Of a stretch of DNA of 64,000 bases, positions 44,614 through 53,800 are shown one piece after another. This stretch comes from Lentinus brumalis (taxonomy: Eukaryota > Basidiomycota > Agaricomycetes > Polyporales > Polyporaceae): contig MARA01000006.1 in NCBI GenBank assembly GCA_001792895.1, forward strand, positions 434,001 through 498,000, read 5' to 3'. Positions within the stretch are counted from its first letter, which is position 1; every line of letters begins with the position of its first letter. The notes beneath the pieces were generated by a model. The model worked only from the letters and a program-made list of their open reading frames with translations, did no database searches and was not told the DNA's origin. The translations under genes were made by a program, and so were the position numbers.

Positions 44614-45510
44614 ATGCACAAACACCTTCCACTCCGACTACAACTCCGTATCTGCCGACTCTTACCCCTCCGCACCATCCTCACCCTGCGCTTGTGCTCA
44701 CACGAGTATCTCGACCTAGTCGTGAAGTCACTGCACGACACCTTGTTCGACATCGTCCAACCCTTCCTCCCACATGCCGAGCTCTTCATCGACAACTTGA
44801 ATGCCGTGCACGCGTTTCTGGGTGGCGATGGGGCTCTCGGATTCCTCCTTCGAGAGGAACACATCGTAGTGAACGCGCTCGAGGTATACGTCCGTTACCA
44901 CGACTGGAAGAGGCTCCTCCATCACCTTACATTCGCGCAAGGAGCGTACATCGTACCCTGTCCCATTCCAAGCCCCCGCGCGTCGACGTCATGGCTGCCC
45001 TTGCACGGCACGTCGAGCGTCATCACCATGCGCACGACCAAAGGCGACCTCCACATCTACCGTACGCTATCCTACCAGGACGATCCACTCACTCCGATCG
45101 CGCGCTCTCCCTCCACCATTCACACCTCCTACGTCAACGGCCTCTACTTCGGCACAGGGTATCCTGCGCTCTTGTTCCAACATAAGGCACTTCTCAGCGA
45201 CGGGGATCCCGACGACATCGACTACACGCAACTCTACATCAGCCGTGGCTTCGACATCCGACTCAGCGCCCGAGCCTGGCCTGAGTTCCGTCACATCAAT
45301 CATCCCTGCCCCGCACATAAGTGGGCGTGCACAGCGCAAGCGCGAAGCTTCAGCGATGGTGGCTCGCTCGCTTGCCGGCATGACCCCCTTGCGCACCCAC
45401 AACTACGCACCACCGTCGTATGGAGATTGGACTATCGCCCGTGTGGAGGTCAGTGCCTCATGGATGGACTCGGAGTGCTTCAGGACTGGCAGTTATACGA
45501 CTCGTTGTGA
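44614..45510 (+). CDS. F-box-like / degenerate nucleotidyltransferase-fold protein, paralogue 3
   Basis: A single exon of 298 residues. An in-frame ATG at 44518 would add 32 residues that look less conserved. The start MHKHLPLRLQLRICRLLPLR is F-box-like. The core reads VHAFLGGDGALGFLL, followed by NALEVYVRYHDW, where only one acid of the usual pair remains. The C-terminus has the shared block CPAHKWACTAQARSFSDGG and VVWRLDYRPCGGQC. It is tandem to paralogue 2 (gap 243 bp), so the pair probably arose by duplication. Function is unknown and catalysis is unlikely. Confidence 0.7.
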   Translation: MHKHLPLRLQLRICRLLPLRTILTLRLCSHEYLDLVVKSLHDTLFDIVQPFLPHAELFIDNLNAVHAFLGGDGALGFLLREEHIVVNALEVYVRYHDWKRLLHHLTFAQGAYIVPCPIPSPRASTSWLPLHGTSSVITMRTTKGDLHIYRTLSYQDDPLTPIARSPSTIHTSYVNGLYFGTGYPALLFQHKALLSDGDPDDIDYTQLYISRGFDIRLSARAWPEFRHINHPCPAHKWACTAQARSFSDGGSLACRHDPLAHPQLRTTVVWRLDYRPCGGQCLMDGLGVLQDWQLYDSL

Positions 45511-45671
45511 TGTACCGCTCGGTAATAAATGACTCTCCCTTCAACTCATCCCTTCGGCTCATCGTAACAATCAATCTCCGTACAATCTACACATACACTC
45601 ATATGAGAAGCTATAACACCATGACAGTCGATTCGGTGATCGGACACATCTCTACATACTACACCAATACA

Positions 45672-46822
45672 TCACGTCTCCATAGCGTCCCCCTCAGCAA
45701 CTGGCGTCCCCGCCACCTCGAAGCCAGTCTCATACTCGACTGTAGACTCCGTAACGTCATCGCTATTGCCGACAGGGCCATACAGCTGAGCGGCGAGTGT
45801 CTGTGAAAAACTGTCAGCATCGACATCGTACAAGGAACGCATGTGGCTGCATACCTTCATACGCGCAGCCGGCTGAAGTCGCACGACATGCAAAGGGGCG
45901 AAGATCACCTCAGTGCGTCTACCTGCGCGAGTACGCATCGTCACTGCCTCCACAGAGACAGCAACGTCGACAAGATCGCCCGTCTTGATCTTCAACGGGG
46001 TCATGCGGGTCAACACGCCCAGCTCGTCTGCCTCGCTTGCCGCAACTCTCCGGTCAACCCTCCACATGTGCTTCATCCGGGCCACTCGCTGGGCAGGATC
46101 CTCCGCGCGCGTCAGAACCACACCACCCTCAGAGTCTCCGGTCGAGTGCGTCACCTAGCAGCAAAAGTGCAAAGTCAACAACCTCGCTTGGCGCGCTCAC
46201 ACTGACCGAGACACCACTCACCTTGGAGAAAACACGGCGCTTGAGAACAAGACAACCTTTGCCGTCCACCTTTTCCAGACCAGGACGGCCCAGAAGACGG
46301 AGTACGGTCTCCCTAATATTCTCTACAGCACGAAGCTGTGGCCCGAAGGCATCCGAGAAGTGCGTACCGACCAGCGTCAACAGCTGCATCGCTTTAGGCG
46401 CTCCTTCCACCTGTCTGCATACCGCGCTTCAGCACTTGCTCTGGACGACTTCACGACTGAAACAAACGTGTAACTCACCCGTTCCAATCACCCAGCGGTC
46501 CCAAGCTCACAGATTCCACAATCCCTTGGAGACGTACAACCAGTGGCAAGCGCCTCCCCTCTGAGATATCAGGATGCACCCACACAGTCGTACTGTTTCC
46601 CGAACCTGCGTCAACGCATAGCCAGCCGAACATCTCGTCCGCTGTCACAGGGACCACACGACGAACGGGCAGCGTAGTTGCGTCGTCAACATCGGACGCG
46701 ATGCGACCAGTCCCTTCCGGCCAAAGGTCGCGAGCAAGAACGGTGGAGGTAGCTGACCCGATACTAAGTAAGCAATAGCCAGCAGCGAGGAGCCTCAGCC
46801 ACGTACCGGATACGAAGGCCAT
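45672..46822 (-). CDS. Element-family protein 2 (unknown function, divergent member)
   Basis: Five exons on the minus strand (46822-46807, 46752-46479, 46414-46222, 46154-45855, 45800-45672) give 303 residues with consistent phases. Recognisable segments are LPVRRVVPVTADEMFGWL, QLLTLVGTHFSDAFGPQLRAVENIRETVLRL and a C-terminal block FKT-like LKIKTGDLVDVAVSVEAVTM...EVIFAPLHVVRL, which aligns with the GD-hydrophobic-V and F-x-L block of family members 1, 3 and 4. The middle part differs, so membership is tentative. A TATA-like TTATAAGG lies about 50 bp upstream. It is divergent from member 3. Confidence 0.65.
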
Positions 46823-47294
46823 ATGAGCACAAGAGTCCAAACAGCGCACTTGCACCAGCCCGAACGCAGCTCCTTATAAGGAGCGCGCCTCCTTCCACCT
46901 CGGGGAGCGGTAGCCAGTATCCGACCGCAAATCAACACCGCAGACGGCGCACGGACCTCCTGCCGAAGCAAGATTTTTCCAGCAATTCTACTGCAATGAC
47001 TCGAGACGCTCCACGACGAGATTGTCCCGGAAGTACGAACACCGCACGTTCCCGACCTCCGACAGCTGAAGACCTCTTTTTGGCTTGTTCCAGACCCGCA
47101 GACCGATTCCGACGCCGGACACAAGCCTCTCCCGCAGTTTTGCAGCAAAAAAAAATTGGACGGGTGCCCGCAAATCCTCAGTGCTCCGCCCTATAAATGC
47201 AAGATCTCCAGCGACGTCTTCGCCCACCTCGTCGCACACGCACAAACCCGCTCCTCTCCTCAACACCGTCCTTCGCCAACACTTCCTGCACTCA
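46823..47294. promoter_or_regulatory. Divergent promoter between element-family genes 2 and 3
   Basis: TTATAAGG at about 46873-46880 points to the minus-strand gene. TATAAAT at 47192-47198 lies about 100 bp before the plus-strand ATG. The layout suggests a compact bidirectional promoter. Confidence 0.5.
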
Positions 47295-49190
47295 ATGCCG
47301 CCGCGACCCGGCTCACCGATCAGCGAACGTGTTCGTAAACGCCGCCGGTACGTCACCGATCGCCAGACTCTCCGTGCTTACTGACTTTCGGCCTCCACAG
47401 CAATGCGACAGCCGATGACGAAGGAGAAAACCCCGCCACGGACAAAGCCGCAGCCGCCGAACTGTAAGCCCCCGGCTCTCGTCCCTCTTCCACGCTAAAG
47501 TATACTTCCAGGGCAGGAGACGTCCACAGCGCGACACCGCCTTCCACTCCTCCTCCCTTCGACGGTGACCTATCCCCGGCCCCTTCGACGCCCTCGACCG
47601 TGACCGATGGCAGCACTGTGTCGACGCCGCAGGAGAGCCCTGCAGAAGCTCCTGTGATCGTCGACAACGACCGGGAACACCGCAACATCTTAACCGCTCC
47701 AAACATGTTGAAGCTCGTCGTCGGCACGTCGAAGAACACGACAGTGCTGAAGGAGGCGCCAGGTGAGTTCACCAACTCACCCTCCCTATTCGCTTGTCTG
47801 ACTAACAAACACTACTTGGTGTCGCAGCTACTTCACCCACCGCGTCTGCTATTGAAGTGCCCGCAGCCCTCAGCCCCTCCCCCATCATCGTAGCCGCGTC
47901 CGCCGCAAATGCAGCGGTCGCGAACGGAGGTACGCCTGCGATATCTTCCGCCACGACTGCCTCCACTGTCGAGACCGTCGGGCCGGTTGTGTCAGCCCAC
48001 GGCGCGACCTTCGTCGCTCCAGCCACTGAAGTTCGCGACGCCACGGTGACAGCGGCCGCGACCAGTGCATCGCCGCCCGACCCCATCCCGACACCGCAGC
48101 AGCAACTCGCGGCTCTCGCGACGGCACAGCAACCTCAAGCGTTCGCGGTGCCTCCTCCGCCGCAGCAACCTTTGGTTCCCAATGGAGCGCCCCTCGTACA
48201 GCCCCAGCCCCAGCAGCTTGCGCCGCAGCCTCAAGTATTCGCGATGCCTGCTCCTCCTCCACAGCAAGCTTTGGTTCCTATCGGTGCACCACCGACTGGT
48301 CCCGCAGCAACGGCGCAGACGCAGGCCCTTCCGCTTGCACAACCCCAGCCCCAGCTGCCGGCGCCTGTACCACCGCTGCATGTGCCTATCACCGCGCCCG
48401 TGCCACAAATCCTGCCCGGATTTCAAGACGTACCCGCACCTATTCAAGCGTAAGTCATCACCGTAAACGAGCGCCGCTTCGCTGTCTCATAACATCCGCT
48501 GACTGAACACATCCCTCAGACTCGCCATGCAGATAACCACGACGTCGATTCCGGCTGAACACACGTACAGTGTTACAAGGCTTCCCGCACGTCTCGACTG
48601 GGGACGAGGCCGTATGGAAAGACGCCTATGCGAGACACCGAGCACGAGCACCTACATGCGCTTCACGGGACGCGTCCGAACTAGTTGGTTCTTCGATCGC
48701 TCCGGCACGCCTCAGAGCCGCGTCAATGTGGGTGTCCACGCGCTCGTCGACGCAGATGAAGCAGCTATCGAGAAACTGTACCAAATGGCGAAGCCTCCCA
48801 CCAGTAAGTCGCGATTGCCATACCGTATTGATCTTTACTGACAAAGTGCCTAGGCATACCGGAGCTGATATTTGCCAGTCGTCTCCAAGGACAGCGCCAG
48901 CGCGGCAGCTTCGCTGAGACGGTACGTTCGAGCGTCGTTGAACTCATCACCGGCCGAACTGACTCTCGATCACGTAGGTTGTGCCCTTCAAAAATGTCTT
49001 CGACGCTCGCGACGGAGTGCTCGCGAAGACCGAGGACCGCCGTATAAACGCGGTGGACTTCACAGACAACGACATCATTGCGATCGACGCAGAGTTCACG
49101 CGCTGGAGGAAAGCGCGTGCAAACAACTGGTCCACGTTCGATGTCGGCTTCGAACTGACCGCCATCTATCTCCTTTGGGTCTCGAACTAA
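47295..49190 (+). CDS. Element-family protein 3 with long Pro/Gln-rich region
   Basis: Seven exons (47295-47347, 47401-47463, 47512-47762, 47828-48449, 48520-48803, 48854-48921, 48978-49190) give 517 residues with every phase correct. A basic start (MPPRPGSPISERVRKRRR) may be a nuclear localisation signal. A 300-residue disordered region rich in Ala, Thr, Pro and Gln follows, with an imperfect repeat of about 33 residues (QPQAFAVPPPPQQPLVPNGAP and QPQVFAMPAPPPQQALVPIGAP). The conserved part begins near STYMRFTGRVRTSWFF and includes SRVNVGVHALVDADEAAIEKLYQ. It ends FTDNDIIAIDAEFTRW...STFDVGFELTAIYLL. The conserved blocks align with members 1 and 4. Function is unknown. Confidence 0.8.
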
Positions 49191-49440
49191 CCAAAAAGGC
49201 GTAGATTCACGCCCCTCGAGCTTAGAGTTCTATTAGACATCGCTCTTCATTTCAGTGCCTGCGTCTGTACTTAGACTCCATTCCATGATTACCTTAGATA
49301 TTCAATAAAAGCCATAAGCGTCTTAGCAGCACACACCAAACACACTGCGTCATCCACTCCGATCACACAAGGTTGCGCTATGTTAGCTATGTACAGCAAC
49401 CCACGTCTCTATTGCAATCCTCTGTCATCGTTCCCACCGC

Positions 49441-50603
49441 ATGGCAGACGTCGAACACACTCCGCCCTCACGCGTCTCACGAGAGGTACAAACGATGAGC
49501 AGCACCACGGCATCGAAGTCCAGGTGCGTAAGCGTAGCAGAGGTTGTCACACATCGCTACTGACCATTCTCCCAGCAGCCAAACGTGCAATAACGACAGC
49601 GTCGGGGGTCGGGAAGAGGACGACACAACGTCCTTGCCTGAAACACCTCGGAAACGCCCTCGGTAAGTGACATCGCTAGCACCGACAGAACGCGTAAACG
49701 AGCCCATTGTCAGTTCTGAGCGAGATGTGCCCAAAACTCCCCGAACGCCCCGTACAGCGGATAATTCACCCGTCTCACTGCACTGGCAATCGCCGACGGG
49801 GCCCAAGGTCATCCACATAAATACCAACGACTACCAAGCTCGCTCAACCGACATTGTCATAGAACCATGGGTCTCGCCCCGAACCACAGCGTACGTAGGA
49901 TGACGAGCTGCGAAGTGCTTACTAACTCACATGTTCCGGTTCAGGTACCTATACAAGTTCATCAACTACTACAACGAGGAAGACACCCGGTTTCCTATCC
50001 ATCGCGTGCCCCCCATCCTCCGCTGGGCAGTCGTCGACGAGAATCCGCGCTACATGCATCTCACTCACATCAACCGACCCCTCTTGATCTGGGTAGTCGC
50101 AAGCCTCGTCGATGCATCATTGGTCGTGACTCGAAACTTCCCAGCTCCTCGCCTGCGTGTTGTTGTTGACTTCGTACGGGAAACAGACCGCGAGGCAGCG
50201 ATAGCGCTGTACAACAAGGCAGCGTCGACGCCTATCTCGCGCATGGAAACCTTCATCGCCCTCGCACCAACGTGCGACAACGAAGGCGCACAGGTACCGT
50301 GACATCCCTGATTCACCATATACACACTCTCATCTGCGACCACAGGCTCACGAGGAGATATACGACGCGAAGGAGAAGTTCGAAGACAAAGCGAAGATGA
50401 ACAGAGTATCCCAAGCTAAGTTATACTCAGGAGACCTTGTCCTTGTCGAGTGCACGCTGCTCGTAGTCGAGGGAGAGAGAGCGGGTACGAAGTCAGTCTC
50501 ATGGATGCTAAACGCTCTGTACTGGCTCGCAGAAAAGCCGAAAGCTACGAAGTCGCTCGCACTATACAAAGAGCCCACCTTCCCCCATGTATTTACTTTA
50601 TAA
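49441..50603 (+). CDS. Element-family protein 4 (unknown function)
   Basis: Five exons (49441-49523, 49579-49662, 49714-49890, 49945-50293, 50346-50603) give 316 residues with consistent phases. After a polar, Ser/Thr-rich N-terminus comes VPPILRWAVVDENPRYMHLTHINRPLLIW and RLRVVVDFVRETDREAAIALYN. The C-terminal block is YSGDLVLVECTLLVVEG...KSVSWMLNALYWL. These align with family members 1 and 3. It is the last gene before the right terminal inverted repeat (50661) and the right direct repeat (50683), which supports its being part of the element. I do not recognise a fold; a small beta-barrel is conceivable but unproven. Confidence 0.78.
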
Positions 50604-50660
50604 ACATCGCTGCATCTCGAATGCAACCGCCGGCCAAACGAGGCCGACACCATGAGTCAT

Positions 50661-50672
50661 CAGTGGAATCGG
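50661..50672. repeat. Right terminal inverted repeat (12 bp)
   Basis: CAGTGGAATCGG is the exact reverse complement of CCGATTCCACTG at 31338-31349. Confidence 0.65.
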
Positions 50673-50682
50673 GCCGGGCGCG

Positions 50683-50848
50683 CTATCATCACTGCGTCCA
50701 GACTGACTTTCAGTATCGTGACCGCGGTCCCATACTTGTCGAGAGTACTTTACTTACCATCCAATGGGCCTGTACTCATACGTAGTGCGTGCGGTCCGGT
50801 AATGCGTAAACTCGCTTATCACGCAGCCTGCTCAGTTCAAAACGAGGT
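50683..50848 (+). repeat. Right copy of the 166-bp identical direct repeat
   Basis: Same orientation as, and identical to, 31171-31336. The shared sequence stops abruptly on both sides. Confidence 0.93.
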
Positions 50849-53800
50849 AGATGATGCGTCACGAGGGAGGTTCTGCAAGCCCTTGAATCAGTAGGGATCA
50901 TGAACGAGGATACACCAACGAGACGTGACTCGCCTATCCGGTGTGGCTTGGTGAGTCCGGCGGGGTCGACACGGAGCTGGTCGTAGAAAGTTGGCGCGAT
51001 TCTGAATCTGATGCACGGACAACATTGCATTTAATCACGAGGGGTGCAAGGACCGGACCTCCGAGGGGCAAGGACGATGACGCTAGGCCGCGGCGCACCA
51101 GAACTTGGTGCCCTCCATCGGCACCTCGTTGTGATTCCCGAGCGTCCCGCGAGGCTCATAGGGCATTAGAACTGCCAAACGGCGAACGAACGCCCCGAGT
51201 GCGCAATTCCACTGTTCCAGTACAGTTCCGCCTCGCTTGTCTCTGATGGAGATTACATCTCGCGCATCGGCCCCGGGTGTGCGCTATCGCCACATATCGC
51301 GGCTAACGTGTCAGTTCCTCCAATGCTTGTGATGAATGCTTAGTGCATTACTGAGGGGTGGCACGAGGCACGACATCTATCACCGCATCGGCACTAGGAG
51401 AGCAGCCGTCAAATCTCATACCGTATATGTGAACAAGGACGGGATGGAGACACACGGAGTCCTGAAGCCCGCATGCGCAAGACGTAAAGTGAGCGATCAT
51501 AATGTTCCTGTATGAATTGTAGTAGCGCACCTGTCGGTGGTGCTCACGTAGTTGTGAGGCGGTGCGAGCACTGGTGAAGAACCGGAACACACCTTGTAAA
51601 TGGTACAGTACCAGGGGCTCTCGCCCGTAGCCATGCTGTCGGATGCCCCGGGTTGGCGATGACATATATGAAGATGCATTGCAATGAGCAGAGAAGGCCT
51701 ACGCACGCCGAAGCTAAGCGGCCTCCCCGAGATTTTTGCTGCGCTCGATCCGAAGCAGGATGAGACTTGCGGGGATGAGGTGCGCCTGTCGAATGGCAGG
51801 AGACCCGACCACCCCTTATGCATGCAGGGGAAGCCGTTACTGGCTGCGGACGCGCACTGTAGAGCTACACGAGTGAGTTAGCGTGGGTAGTAAGGTACGG
51901 AATTGATGCATACAGCCAAAACCAGAGTAACCATGCTGACATTCACAGGAGCCTGTCAGTTCTGCTGCTGAAAGACGCAGTGGTAGATGTTGCGGTAGGC
52001 AGGCAGTGACCAACCGAAACGACCCGCCAGGTCTTTCAGAATGCAGAGGGCTATGCGACCACCCGCACTAGGGGAGGTGACACATTGTTCCCATGTTGGG
52101 CCTTCCCCTAGGGCCTGTAGGAGTATCGGCTTGCGCTCCAAGCAGACACCCGGGGACGAACAACGAGACCACGAAGCACGAAGCCCACCACGGCAACCGG
52201 CAACTGTTCAAAGGCCGATCAGCGACGGTCAAGAATAGATACACGCGAGACCAGCAGACGCACCGGTTGAACAATGGTCGTCGGAACACCCGACCCCCGG
52301 ACTGGCGGAGCATGAGCCTGAACTGCGCACCCCTTTGCTTCGCATGTCCGGAAGGTGTAAGCACATAGTCCCAGCTGTCAGCAACACTGCGCTAAAGAGA
52401 ACAGCGCATCATGATGAGCTTTTACAAAACCCCGACGAGCGGCCAGCAATTCAACGTAATACTACTGAGTGTGTGGGTTTCAGTGGGAACGGCCGCCACA
52501 AAGATAGCTGTCTGAAGCAATGAATCAGTAAGTCGCGGTTACCGGACGGGCACGGGCGGAACAACCTGAGCAGCACACTCATGTCATACCTCTATGTTGC
52601 AGACTTCGAAAGCCTCCGTGCGGGCGAGGATCCGAGGTATAGTCGACTGACTTGTGTCTTGCGAACGGAACGGTGTGTTGCCAGAGGCACGCGCTCCGAG
52701 CCGTCTTAGGGATTTGTCAAGTCCCGCTAGACGCCGCCGACATGTCAAGACGCATATGTTCGCGATGTTATGGTATAAGCATCGCCCCTCCGGGCACACC
52801 TGGCCACTGGGTTTGTCCGGTCTATCCAGAAGAAATGAGGGCACCCCTGCAGTGAAAGTTCTGTGCCCACTGCCAACTATGAAACAGCTAAGGATGCTAC
52901 TACACAGACCAGCAAATTCGACTACGTACACGGTTCGGACGGCCGGCTTCGCCCGCCCTCGTCCACCACTTGAGATAGACTCAGAGCTCGCAGTTCCAAT
53001 CTTATTGTCACGCGGCGCACGAGAGCGGGCCTGCGTCCCGCCCTCGTCCGCCGCCATACCGACTTGCGATGTGTTGCAAGCCAGTTGATTTGGTGGAATC
53101 ATGCTGAAGATCATTGCTCCCCTCTACACACCATTGGCAAGAAGGAAGCAACATTTTCTAGTGTTCCCGGTCTCTTGCTTGCGGCCTCGTCCCATTGTGT
53201 GTTTGCGCTCTGTGCGGTTGGGTTGCAAGACTTGCTGACCCCGAGAAACAATCGTCTATTCGAGCGACCTGAAACACAGAAGCTACTGCCACGTGGGATT
53301 TCCCACCCCAAACTGATGGGGATTTTGTCCGATGCAAACCTGGTCCACTTTAGTGGCCAGGAACATTGCAGGAACAAGCTAAGTGCCGTGCCAGACCGTG
53401 CCCCGGGGGCACTTGCGACCTGCTTCGTCTAGGCCCTCCTGTACGGGCATGTCCCATGTACCGCAGCGCTATGAGGGCTCGCATCGATCGCTCCCGGAGA
53501 ACCGAGCAGCAAGGAACCGGTTGAAATTGAACGGAAGTCGGGAACGTCGCAACGCGACGCGTTTGAAGAGTCGACGGGGATGGGGAGATCATCGGCCCTG
53601 TGCTTTCAATCAGTGTTACGAACCTAGCGGGGCAGGAATACAAAAAAGTGTGAACACGGCGTCCACGGGGAGGCTGGCACTTAAGATACCGACGGCCATG
53701 CGTATGGTTTAAGAAAGCGCTCATCCGGCGCAAGTTGTTCCGTCACCCCGGCCTCATTCGGCCTGCGCACATTCCAACGCAGGACCATGGCGCAGCCTGA

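Larger units (their letters stand above)
31338..50672 (+). mobile_element. Putative large Helitron-related element with accessory genes
   Basis: The ends are marked by a perfect 12-bp inverted repeat, CCGATTCCACTG (31338-31349) and CAGTGGAATCGG (50661-50672). The left copy is also the first arm of an 8-bp hairpin, CCGATTCC/GGAATCGG, at 31338-31356. The identical 166-bp direct repeats lie just outside, 1 bp from the left end and 10 bp from the right end. Inside are the Rep/helicase and eight further tightly spaced genes. Canonical Helitron ends (5' TC, 3' CTRR) are not evident at these borders. A Helentron/Helitron2-like type, or integration by recombination, fits better. Borders and mobility are inferred. 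Confidence 0.6.

Noticed and set aside
31171..50848. Reading the 166-bp repeats as LTRs of a large retrotransposon
   Set aside because: No TG...CA ends, primer site, polypurine tract or reverse transcriptase inside. The block encodes a Rep/helicase.
31171..50848. Starship-type giant element
   Set aside because: No DUF3435 tyrosine recombinase is seen and gene content differs. Starships are known from ascomycetes.
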